DNA of 64,000 bases from Chryseobacterium sp. (GTDB lineage: Bacteria > Bacteroidota > Bacteroidia > Flavobacteriales > Weeksellaceae), in assembly GCF_019236175.1 (NCBI RefSeq), contig NZ_JAFAJM010000009.1:186001-250000 (forward strand), in the 5' to 3' direction. Shown here piece by piece: positions 53,490 through 59,119 of the stretch. The translations under genes and the position numbers were made by a program. Every line of letters begins with the position of its first letter. Within the stretch, counting starts at the first letter, position 1. The notes beneath the pieces were generated by a model. That model ran no database searches, was not told where the DNA came from, and worked only from the letters and a program-made list of their open reading frames with translations.

Positions 53490-54505
53490 TAAACTTTAAG
53501 AGTCATCAGCTCTTCTTTTATAAAATCAATCACTAAAGCATTCAACTTTTTGTTGATCTTTTTCTGTTCTTCTTTTTCGATAGTCGTAAAAACTGCCGGA
53601 AAATCCTTTTCAAAATCTTCTAAAATATCCTGCGCAAAAAGGCCGATTACCTTCCCAATCATTCGGGGTTCGAATTCACCAATCTTACTCATCACATTGT
53701 TCAGTCGATTGACAGTTGCATATAACTGGATCTCCACCCAGATATTTTGGGCTACCTCACTGAAATGAATCTGCTTATGAACAGTTTTCGGCTGCTTTTT
53801 AACCATTTTAGATTTCTCAATCCATTTTTCATTCTTATTTTTCAGAATGACTCTTGCTCCATTTCCAAAATATCGGGTTTTCAAAGTTTTTATAACAGTT
53901 CCTTCACACCTATTGTTTTCCATTTCAGGAAGCCCAAGCCAATCCGGAATCTTAGAATCAAAAGCATTCGGGTATTTCAATACCTCTTCCAGAGTTCCCT
54001 GAAACAAAGTTTTTGCATAGAAAAATCCGGTTTCTTCAAAAACGGAGTTGGTCAGATCGGTATCCAGATAGGTCGTTCCGTTCAGCTTAATGTCGAATGC
54101 ATAAAATTCATTGTAAGGAGCATATTCGATGCCCTTCTGTACCTTTACAGCACCCTCAGCCGGTTCTACTCCCTTATGTTTGTAACCGCCACCGAATAGC
54201 TCACCATAGATTACCACTGTCTTAAGATCCGGATATATAGTTTTTACTTTCCGGAATACTTCAATAACATTATTGTTGTAGCGTTCCAGAATTTGATGGG
54301 CATTGAAAAATTTTTCATCTTTTCCGATGAAAGCAGTTCTTTTCGCGATTTTAATTTCCTTCCCGTCGGTAAAGAAAGAGAAATTAGCTCCGTGAACTTT
54401 TTCCTGTACGATGAAAACCTCATCCCCAAACCCCTGCAGTCTGATCTGTTCGATCACGCGGGCCTGGTAAGCATTTTCTATACTGTTATATGTTTTGAAA
54501 ATCAT
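53489..54505 (-). CDS. T4 Rnl2-type RNA ligase
   Basis: This 338-aa protein matches the size of T4 RNA ligase 2 and keeps all nucleotidyltransferase motifs: nucleophile Lys36 in EKVHG, Arg56, Glu102 in YGELFG, the FYAFD strand at 135-139, Glu201 in CEGTVIK and Lys222/Lys224 in LKNKN. The family seals 3'-OH/5'-P nicks in RNA, best when bridged in duplex. It is the last gene of the operon YkuK-ATP-grasp-cREC-ligase, spaced 11 nt from cREC. A tRNA or structured RNA substrate is suggested by the array upstream. Confidence 0.93.
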   Translation of the reverse strand: MIFKTYNSIENAYQARVIEQIRLQGFGDEVFIVQEKVHGANFSFFTDGKEIKIAKRTAFIGKDEKFFNAHQILERYNNNVIEVFRKVKTIYPDLKTVVIYGELFGGGYKHKGVEPAEGAVKVQKGIEYAPYNEFYAFDIKLNGTTYLDTDLTNSVFEETGFFYAKTLFQGTLEEVLKYPNAFDSKIPDWLGLPEMENNRCEGTVIKTLKTRYFGNGARVILKNKNEKWIEKSKMVKKQPKTVHKQIHFSEVAQNIWVEIQLYATVNRLNNVMSKIGEFEPRMIGKVIGLFAQDILEDFEKDFPAVFTTIEKEEQKKINKKLNALVIDFIKEELMTLKV

Positions 54506-54516
54506 TTCTTTTTGTT

Positions 54517-54888
54517 TTAATAGTTTTTAAAGTTTTTTAAAAGGCTGATAATATTTTCCTTTCCTACAGGATTCATAGAGTGACAATAGAACATTGGTAA
54601 GTCTAAATAATGATCCATACAGTATTCCGTGAGCCATTTTGCACAATCATAGCCTGTTTTTTCAAGCCATTTCCGGGCATTGTTTTTTAGCTCATGTTCA
54701 TCTCCAAGGTCATGATCAAAAGATATTATTTCCGGAAGTCCTTTTTCTAAAATCCTGTTGACAAACTCTTCGTAGTTTCTTACAATATGCCAGTCTTTTC
54801 TAAGGAAAATGTCCTGATCCGTATACTGATATACTTCAGCCGGATATCTGATATCATCCAGAAATAATAATCCTTTTGTTATTTCCAT
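54517..54888 (-). CDS. Cyclic-phosphate-processing receiver (cREC)
   Basis: This 123-aa stand-alone receiver-fold protein carries the cREC pattern: LFLDDIRYP (Asp11, Asp12), WHIVRNYEEF, ISFDHDLGDE (Asp58, His59, Asp60), GYDCAKWL and HSMNPVGKENI. The family is predicted to process RNA 2',3'-cyclic phosphate ends and travels with RNA-repair genes. This is comparative-genomic inference, not biochemistry. It lies 9 nt after the ATP-grasp gene and 11 nt before the ligase. Confidence 0.88.
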   Translation of the reverse strand: MEITKGLLFLDDIRYPAEVYQYTDQDIFLRKDWHIVRNYEEFVNRILEKGLPEIISFDHDLGDEHELKNNARKWLEKTGYDCAKWLTEYCMDHYLDLPMFYCHSMNPVGKENIISLLKNFKNY

Positions 54889-54897
54889 CGTTTTTGT

Positions 54898-55683
54898 TTA
54901 CTCATTATTGATCCAGTCTGTCACAGTCTTTAAAAAGTGCTGTCTTACTTCTTCAAATCTTGTGATATTGGGAATATGATTAATTTCCAGCAAATGCTTT
55001 GTTCCGTCTTTCTGAATGATATAATCATTGGCAATCACATCCATTCCTATTTTATCTTTCAGCATCAGGGTATCTTCTAAAAGCCCGGCATCAATTTCCA
55101 TCATCCGGGCATTATCAGGATGAATGGATTTCAGCCAGGTTTCACCTTCAAGACTGATCTGCCATGATTGTTCACCAATATGTAAAATCCTTACTGCTTC
55201 GCCTTCAAAATAGGGTTCTAAAACACTGTTTTCCCAACTTTCCCAATTTCCCGTAAACTTGTGCTTGTTTTCTCCACAATGCCAGTTTCCCCATTTGGCA
55301 ACCAGTTCTGTATCTGTTTTCACATAGGTATCTGCAGAAATAAATCCTCTCGGAGAATTAAATTTAGAATATTTCATAGCTTTTACGAGGCACGGGATTT
55401 TCAATCTGCATTCCAGCATACCGAAATCATTTGGAAAGCAGGGGCCGTTCCACAAAGCCAGTCCTGCAATAAAATCAAGATCATCTTCAAAAATTCCGTG
55501 ATATATCATTTTGTCTACCGGAAGCATACCTACTCCCTGAGCTTTTTCAACATACAATGTTCCGTCCGTCACTTTGATTTTCGGAATCGACTGATGCCAG
55601 ATGATAAGGCCGTCAAAATGTTCTCTTATATATTGGTATTCCTGTTCGTGTAAGCCAACAACGGCTATTCTACTATGTATCAT
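54898..55683 (-). CDS. ATP-grasp-like protein of the RNA-repair operon
   Basis: This 261-aa protein has an ATP-grasp-like C-terminal half: EPYFEGEAVRILHIG, then NDYIIQKDGTKHLLEINHIPNI carrying the metal-binding Glu and Asn. The N-terminal third (IAVVGLHEQEYQYIREHF) looks like a pre-ATP-grasp Rossmann part. ATP-grasp enzymes in RNA-repair neighbourhoods are suspected ligases or modifiers of RNA ends. The exact reaction is unknown. It starts 21 nt after the YkuK-like gene. Confidence 0.8.
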   Translation of the reverse strand: MIHSRIAVVGLHEQEYQYIREHFDGLIIWHQSIPKIKVTDGTLYVEKAQGVGMLPVDKMIYHGIFEDDLDFIAGLALWNGPCFPNDFGMLECRLKIPCLVKAMKYSKFNSPRGFISADTYVKTDTELVAKWGNWHCGENKHKFTGNWESWENSVLEPYFEGEAVRILHIGEQSWQISLEGETWLKSIHPDNARMMEIDAGLLEDTLMLKDKIGMDVIANDYIIQKDGTKHLLEINHIPNITRFEEVRQHFLKTVTDWINNE

Positions 55684-55704
55684 GTTTTTAGTTTTATAAA
55701 AAGA

Positions 55705-56190
55705 TTAAACCATCATATCAGCACAATTGGAACTTGCGAAAGCAAAGGGTTTTGCTTTAAACACGTATCCCATTCCGAGAATATATCCCATCGCATCTTT
55801 TAATGCTACATTGGATTTAAAATCGGGATCGGTATTAATGTCTGCGTGTACCTCCATTTCTACTCCATAAGTGTCTAATACAGAACAGATCGCGTAAGCC
55901 GTTTCTACGGATTTGTTGACCTCGTTCAGCATTCGTTCTTTGATACTGATAGTCTGTATTTCTCTTTCTTTTCTAATAAAGGTAAACGCTCCTTTTCCCT
56001 CACGAATAAATACTACTGCTGTAGCGTAGCTGATGGCTTCTCCATATACATGGGAATCTGATCCCACACATACTTTCAGACGATGCCCGTTTGCCTGTTC
56101 GCGGATAATGGCTTCTTCTACCAGCTGCGTAATAGAATTTCGGAAAATTTTTCCGTTCATATTCTGCCATATTTGTTGTTGCGTTTCCAT
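55705..56190 (-). CDS. YkuK-like RNase H-fold protein
   Basis: This 161-aa protein of the YkuK (DUF458) group has VCVGSDSHVYG with a catalytic-type Asp45, IREGKGAFTFIRKERE, VHADINTDPDFKSN and a C-terminal GMGYVFKAKPFAFASSNCAD. The RNase H-like fold and acidic residues suggest an RNA-directed nuclease or binder. It is the first protein gene after the tRNA array: the array's tRNA-Gln ends 60 nt before its ATG and no terminator separates them. Confidence 0.85.
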   Translation of the reverse strand: METQQQIWQNMNGKIFRNSITQLVEEAIIREQANGHRLKVCVGSDSHVYGEAISYATAVVFIREGKGAFTFIRKEREIQTISIKERMLNEVNKSVETAYAICSVLDTYGVEMEVHADINTDPDFKSNVALKDAMGYILGMGYVFKAKPFAFASSNCADMMV

Positions 56191-56250
56191 TTCTACATAT
56201 TTTTATTTATAATTCATAAATGATTGTTGATATTTTATTTCCGGTTTTTG

Positions 56251-56323
56251 TTAATTCATTAGGACTCGAACCTAAACTCCAAGAATCAAAATCTTGTGTG
56301 CTGCCCCATTACACTATGAATCA
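56251..56323 (-). tRNA. tRNA-Gln(TTG)
   Basis: A 73-nt full cloverleaf: acceptor TGATTCA/TGAATTA with one G-U, D stem GTGT/GCAC, anticodon stem CAAGA/TCTTG with loop TTTTGAT (anticodon TTG), T stem TTAGG/CCTAA, A73. CCA is not encoded. It is the last array member before the YkuK-like gene. Confidence 0.85.
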
Positions 56324-56421
56324 GATTTAAAAAGGTGAGTATAAGAAAATCGGTAATGAGTAATCATCTTACTGTCTGAGCATTTCTTACCCATTACCTG
56401 TTACTTATCATTCGTGTTTTG

Positions 56422-56494
56422 TGGAACAGGCAGGAATTGAACCTGCACCTTTAGTTTTTCAGACTAACGTGCACACCTTGTACACCACTCTTCC
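56422..56494 (-). tRNA. tRNA-Phe(GAA), acceptor mismatch
   Basis: A 73-nt cloverleaf with anticodon loop CTGAAAA (GAA), anticodon stem TTAGT/ACTAA and T stem GCAGG/CCTGC. Acceptor GGAAGAG/CTGTTCC has a G-G mismatch at pair 5-68. A73 present, CCA not encoded. The mismatch is unusual for a housekeeping tRNA. Confidence 0.8.
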
Positions 56495-56502
56495 AAAGTG
56501 TT

Positions 56503-56543
56503 CCGGCCAGTACATTATCTGCCATGTAATTCAAAATCACCGG
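56503..56543 (-). repeat. CCGG-flanked hairpin, copy 1
   Basis: The minus strand runs CCGGTGATTTTGAATT and ends CTGGCCGG, with an inner TACAT/ATGTA stem. The ends match the element at 56919-56981, so the two form a small second repeat family within the array. Confidence 0.5.
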
Positions 56544-56576
56544 CTGATAATAACTTGCCTCTTATTTATATTCTTG

Positions 56577-56649
56577 TACGGAAAGAGGGACTCGAACCCT
56601 CAATATCTTGATCCTAAATCAAGCGTGTCTGCCATTCCACCATTTCCGC
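56577..56649 (-). tRNA. tRNA-Leu(TAG) without long variable arm
   Basis: A 73-nt molecule with acceptor GCGGAAA/TTTCCGT, the D-arm signature typical of bacterial Leu tRNAs (GGTGGAATGGCAGACACG), anticodon loop TTTAGGA (TAG), T stem GAGGG/CCCTC and A73. The variable region is only ATATT (5 nt), where bacterial tRNA-Leu normally has a 12-15-nt arm. It is thus a class II tRNA reduced to class I size. Confidence 0.8.
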
Positions 56650-56703
56650 AGATTTTTTGAGTACCGATAATAAATTACCTTTAATTATCCGTTATTTAGG
56701 TTT

Positions 56704-56777
56704 GAGAAAGCTCTGTCGGATTATAAACTATGCCTGCTAGTGTTTGTAAGATCTTCTGCGCTTGACAAACCTTTCTC
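56704..56777 (-). repeat. Array hairpin element R1
   Basis: A perfect 7-bp outer stem (GAGAAAG/CTTTCTC) closes a 74-nt, tRNA-sized unit followed by A, as at position 73. Inside, GTTTGT/ACAAAC pairs around the core AAGCGCAGAAGATCTT. The minus-strand direction is taken from the neighbouring tRNAs. No T-loop sequence is present, so it is not an ordinary tRNA. Confidence 0.7.
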
Positions 56778-56830
56778 TTTTCCTAATTGTTATATATGAT
56801 TCCTGCTCATCTATTATTTTGTATCCAGAA

Positions 56831-56892
56831 AAAAAAGGCAGTCTGTATTTCGTATTTGGTTAAAGATCTTCTGCTCTCGACAAACCTTTTTT
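56831..56892 (-). repeat. Array hairpin element R2
   Basis: An 8-bp outer stem (AAAAAAGG/CCTTTTTT) encloses TTTGTCGAGAGCAGAAGATC plus TTTA and a CCAAAT pairing partner. It has the same layout as R1 with a different stem sequence. Confidence 0.65.
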
Positions 56893-56918
56893 CTTTTCTT
56901 ATTTTTTTTGAATGGTGA

Positions 56919-56981
56919 CCGGCCAATGTATTTTTCAAATTTGAATTTTCATGGTATTAGTATCAATTCAAGATTGACCGG
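56919..56981 (-). repeat. CCGG-flanked hairpin, copy 2
   Basis: Outer stem CCGGTCAAT/ATTGGCCGG pairs over 9 bp with one G-U. An inner TTGAATT/AATTCAA stem closes the hairpin. The ends resemble the element at 56503-56543. Confidence 0.55.
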
Positions 56982-57000
56982 TTCATTCATTCACATCCTG

Positions 57001-57072
57001 TACTCTATAAGGGAATCGAACCCTTATTTTCTGCTCGAAAGGCAGACGTCCTCACCATTAGACGAATAGAGC
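57001..57072 (-). tRNA. tRNA-Glu(TTC), copy 1
   Basis: A 72-nt cloverleaf: acceptor GCTCTAT/ATAGAGT with one G-U, D stem GTCT/GGAC, anticodon stem TCTGC/GCAGA with loop CTTTCGA (TTC), T stem AAGGG/CCCTT, A73. It shares its T arm with Glu copy 2 but differs in the acceptor and anticodon stems. Confidence 0.87.
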
Positions 57073-57077
57073 AATTA

Positions 57078-57148
57078 TCCACTGACCAGGAATCGAACCT
57101 GAACAACAAGAGTACATTTCCTGCATGCTGCCATTACATTATCAGTGG
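57078..57148 (-). tRNA. tRNA-Thr-like, anticodon loop lacks U33
   Basis: A 71-nt cloverleaf with perfect acceptor CCACTGA/TCAGTGG, D stem ATGT/GCAT, T stem TCAGG/CCTGG and A73. The best anticodon stem CAGGA/TCTTG leaves loop AATGTAC, giving TGT (Thr) at 34-36 but A at position 33 instead of the near-universal U. Alternative registers break the stem, so the isotype is uncertain. Confidence 0.6.
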
Positions 57149-57152
57149 CTGG

Positions 57153-57289
57153 TGGAAGTAGCAGGATTCGAACCTACCCAGCAATAAAGCAACAGATTTT
57201 ACTCTCTGTTATTTTCCATCTTTTAAGGAAACGTTCAATTTGTTCCTCATCTCAGCCCGCCCCCAACTCTCCAGTTTCAGCGTACTTCC
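57153..57289 (-). ncRNA. tRNA-Tyr-like element with about 50-nt insertion
   Basis: A 137-nt element. The acceptor is perfect (GGAAGTA/TACTTCC), the T arm is good (GTAGG/CCTGC, loop TTCGAAT) and the variable arm is long (14 nt, class II). Anticodon stem ACAGA/TCTGT holds an 8-nt loop GAGTAAAA containing GTA (Tyr) without U33. Between D-loop-like bases and the anticodon stem lie about 50 extra bases that fold around AGGAAC/GTTTCCT. CCA follows A73. It is either an intron-bearing or a remodelled tRNA. Confidence 0.6.
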
Positions 57290-57340
57290 GTTTTTATAAG
57301 ACATCAGTATTTTTCTGATTTCTTATTTTCCTTTTTTAAT

Positions 57341-57402
57341 AAGAAAAAGCCTGTTTCAATTTGTTTGACTAAAGATCTTCTGCGCTTAACAGACTTTTTC
57401 TT
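57341..57402 (-). repeat. Array hairpin element R3
   Basis: A perfect 9-bp outer stem AAGAAAAAG/CTTTTTCTT encloses core AAGCGCAGAAGATCTTTA and a following GTCAAAC partner that can pair with GTCTG/GTTTG-type bases. Length 62 nt. Confidence 0.7.
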
Positions 57403-57482
57403 TTCTAATAAAGGATATTTTATAAGTGTGATCATATTCCCCTTATTCCGGTTACCGACTTTCGGTACAGACCACTACCTGG

Positions 57483-57564
57483 AGATGGTTATGGGATTCA
57501 AACCCACTCAGCTTACGCAGCGGTTTTGCAGACCACCCCGACTCTTCCGCTTCGGCGAACCATC
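57483..57564 (-). tRNA. tRNA-Cys(GCA) with long variable arm
   Basis: An 82-nt molecule with perfect acceptor GATGGTT/AACCATC, D stem CCGA/TCGG, anticodon stem GTGGT/ACCGC with loop CTGCAAA (GCA), and T stem GTGGG/CCCAT. The discriminator is U73, the main CysRS identity base, followed by encoded CCA. The variable region is 12 nt with a GC-n4-GC ministem, whereas normal tRNA-Cys has a short one. It recalls selC*-like and other unusual Cys tRNAs. Confidence 0.8.
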
Positions 57565-57615
57565 AGATTTATAATGAATAAAATAATTTATGCTGAGTCT
57601 TATTTATTCATTTAA

Positions 57616-57680
57616 AAAATAAAGCCTGTCCTGATTTTTTGTTTGATATAAGATCTTCTGCGCTTGACAAACTTTATTTT
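57616..57680 (-). repeat. Array hairpin element R4
   Basis: A perfect 9-bp outer stem AAAATAAAG/CTTTATTTT, different in sequence from R1-R3, encloses TTTGTCAAGCGCAGAAGATC plus TT and a CAAAC partner. Length 65 nt. Confidence 0.7.
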
Positions 57681-57730
57681 AACCTAAAATTTTATAAATG
57701 ATATTTCTGATTCCTGCCTGTTGATCATTG

Positions 57731-57809
57731 GGAGAGAAGGAAAAGTCTGTCTTTGTTTTTGTATTTGGTGTAAAGATCTTCTGCTCTTGACAAACTTTTA
57801 TTTTTCTCC
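57731..57809 (-). repeat. Array hairpin element R5
   Basis: Outer stem AAAAG/CTTTT, extended by GGAGA/TCTCC past an internal mismatch loop, encloses TTTGTCAAGAGCAGAAGATC plus TTTA and a CCAAAT partner. Length 79 nt. It is the first R element on the transcript. Confidence 0.65.
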
Positions 57810-57835
57810 TGAAACAATTAACATTGAGTTATCTG

Positions 57836-57907
57836 CGATTCCGGAAAGATTCGAACTTTCAACTTCCGGTTTAACAGACCGGTGCTCTGCCATTGAGCTA
57901 CAAAATC
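57836..57907 (-). tRNA. tRNA-Asn(GTT)
   Basis: A 72-nt cloverleaf: acceptor GATTTTG/CGGAATC with two G-U pairs, D stem GCTC/GAGC, anticodon stem CCGGT/ACCGG with loop CTGTTAA (GTT), T stem GAAAG/CTTTC. G73 is the AsnRS identity base. Confidence 0.87.
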
Positions 57908-57912
57908 ATTTG

Positions 57913-57984
57913 TATTCCATAAGGGAATCGAACCCTTATCTTTCGGTAGAAAGCCGAATGCACTCACCATTATGCTAATGGAAC
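57913..57984 (-). tRNA. tRNA-Glu(TTC), copy 2
   Basis: A 72-nt cloverleaf: acceptor GTTCCAT/ATGGAAT with one G-U, D stem GCAT/GTGC, anticodon stem TTCGG/CCGAA with loop CTTTCTA (TTC), T stem AAGGG/CCCTT, A73. Confidence 0.87.
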
Positions 57985-57990
57985 AAATAG

Positions 57991-58062
57991 TCTGGAAAGC
58001 AAGATTCGAACTTGCGACCTCCCGCGTCCAAGACGGGTAAACAACCACCGTTATCTTTCCAG
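57991..58062 (-). tRNA. tRNA-Pro(TGG)
   Basis: A 72-nt cloverleaf: perfect acceptor CTGGAAA/TTTCCAG, weak 3-bp D stem (AAC/GTT), anticodon stem CCCGT/GCGGG with loop CTTGGAC (TGG), T stem GCAAG/CTTGC, A73. The bacterial Pro feature C1-G72 is kept. Confidence 0.85.
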
Positions 58063-58128
58063 CTCTGGGGCTCACTTCCAATTCTTTTCCGGGAGACAGC
58101 CGGAGCAGAAAATTTCCATGAACCTTCG

Positions 58129-58202
58129 TAATCCCAGAAGGACTCGAACCTTCAACCTTCGACGTATCAGGTCGACGCTCTAACCAATTGAGCTATGGGA
58201 TT
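58129..58202 (-). tRNA. tRNA-Ile(GAT)
   Basis: A 74-nt cloverleaf with perfect acceptor AATCCCA/TGGGATT, D stem GCTC/GAGC, anticodon stem TCGAC/GTCGA with loop CTGATAC (GAT), T stem GAAGG/CCTTC and A73. Acceptor pair 1-72 is A-U rather than the usual G-C. Confidence 0.87.
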
Positions 58203-58212
58203 TTATATTTGG

Positions 58213-58284
58213 GGTATCTCCGGGAATCGAACCCTGTTCTCCGGTTCCACAGACCGGCGCTTTACCAAATAAGCTAGAGAAACC
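58213..58284 (-). tRNA. tRNA-His(GTG), first gene of the array
   Basis: Anticodon stem CCGGT/ACCGG with loop CTGTGGA gives GTG. G-1 and C73, the HisRS identity pair, are present and CCA follows. The acceptor GTTTCTC/GAGATAC has a U-U mismatch, and the 3' half is one base short, so either the T stem or acceptor stem loses a pair. It begins directly at the T-run of the hairpin at 58287-58316. Confidence 0.78.
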
Positions 58285-58286
58285 AT

Positions 58287-58316
58287 AAAAAAAGCGCCTC
58301 TTTTCGGGAGGCGCTT
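58287..58316 (-). terminator. Terminator-like hairpin at the head of the array
   Basis: A perfect 9-bp AAGCGCCTC/GAGGCGCTT stem is followed on the minus strand by seven T residues, then within three bases by tRNA-His. No room for a promoter exists between, so array transcription must read through it. It follows the small ORF at 58341-58466. Confidence 0.75.
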
Positions 58317-58340
58317 CATTTATTTTAATATACAAGATCA

Positions 58341-58466
58341 TTAGCTGACCCACGTATATAAGCACCTTTTATCCACAATTTCACTTTCAAGAATACACAC
58401 AGTACCCACCGGCCCCTGTCCGAATAGTTCTGAATATTGATTGAGTATGTGATGTAATTGTTTCAT
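58341..58466 (-). CDS. Small ORF 1 (41 aa) upstream of the tRNA array
   Basis: The ORF begins ATGAAACAATTACATCACAT and encodes MKQLHHILNQYSELFGQG, then a hydrophobic TVCILE segment and DKRCLYTW near the end. A terminator-like hairpin follows 25 nt after its stop. A GCAAAGTA word (TACTTTGC on the minus strand) about 70 nt upstream is a near-match to the -7 box. It may be a small protein or leader peptide. There is a weak resemblance to small ORF 2 (an S/A-EL start, acidic segment and Cys). Confidence 0.5.
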   Translation of the reverse strand: MKQLHHILNQYSELFGQGPVGTVCILESEIVDKRCLYTWVS

Positions 58467-58853
58467 TTTATTTTTTGTTTGTTTTTAAATTATTTTTTTG
58501 AAATCCTGAAAACCTGTTGCTTTCAATTTTCGGTTGCAAAGTAAATATGATTTTTTTTATCCTGCAAATAAATTTAAATATCAACTTATTGAAAACCAGG
58601 TAATTATAATTAATTTTTAGAATAGAAGATTTCTGTCCGCAATAGGTTGCGGATATTTAAATTACCTAAATGACTGTCTCTCACCGGGTTGCTTATCACT
58701 CTATTTTAGCGTATTAAAGTTTCATTGCTCATTAAAAAATTTTCATGTTTATGGTTATTTTTTTTCATTCTAAATAATTTCTGACCTAAAAAACAAAAAA
58801 CGCCTCGAAAAATCGAGGCGTTTCTGCTATATTTTGATTAAATTTTTACAGGT
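58467..58853. other. Intergenic region between the two small ORFs
   Basis: It holds a terminator hairpin at 58795-58823, a perfect TCCGCAA-TAGG-TTGCGGA hairpin at 58636-58653 and the probable promoter of small ORF 1. No further gene was seen. Confidence 0.5.
58795..58823 (-). terminator. Terminator after small ORF 2
   Basis: A CGCCTCGA/TCGAGGCG stem is followed by a T-run on the minus strand. The CGCCTC stem resembles the hairpin after small ORF 1. Confidence 0.75.
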
Positions 58854-58982
58854 TTACAGTAAATAATTTCCAAAGTCAGCACATTTCGCCTCATTCCATA
58901 TCACCTCATCATATACGAACAACCCCTTTGTAGACGGGCTTTCGCATAGTTCTGCATTGATATGTGCTCTTTGTATTGTCAT
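58854..58982 (-). CDS. Small ORF 2 (42 aa)
   Basis: It encodes MTIQRAHINAELCESPSTKG followed by LFVYDEVIWNEAKCADFGNY. A clean -7 box (TATCTTTGC) lies 12 nt before the ATG and a terminator after it. It thus has the parts of a real monocistronic small gene. Two Cys and no signal peptide; function unknown. Confidence 0.6.
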   Translation of the reverse strand: MTIQRAHINAELCESPSTKGLFVYDEVIWNEAKCADFGNYLL

Positions 58983-58993
58983 AATTTTCTGGT

Positions 58994-59002
58994 GCAAAGA
59001 TA
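58994..59002 (-). promoter_or_regulatory. -7 promoter box of small ORF 2
   Basis: The minus strand reads TATCTTTGC, a perfect TAnnTTTG match, placing transcription start a few bases before the ATG at 58982. Confidence 0.6.
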
Positions 59003-59119
59003 AATGTTTTTTGCTATTATTTCATAATTTTCACAAGTTGGGGGAATATGATAGCCCCTTCTGACAGCATTTTTTGCATGATCTGTATTTTCTTTATCAT
59101 CTTATTTCTTTAGAGCAAT

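Noticed and set aside
56704..57809. R elements as a CRISPR array or integron attC sites
   Set aside because: Spacing is irregular, tRNA genes lie between copies, outer stems vary while the core is fixed, and neither cas genes, an integrase nor the GTTRRRY core is present.
57365..58081. Short ORFs inside the tRNA array (for example 57365-57574, 57721-57978, 57818-58081)
   Set aside because: They run across well-folded tRNA genes and hairpin elements, have no promoter or family resemblance and are explained by the RNA genes.
56251..58284. A prophage-borne tRNA cluster
   Set aside because: No capsid, tail, terminase, integrase or lysis gene occurs in the window; neighbours are RNA-repair and conflict genes. 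An integrated element extending past the right edge cannot be fully excluded.
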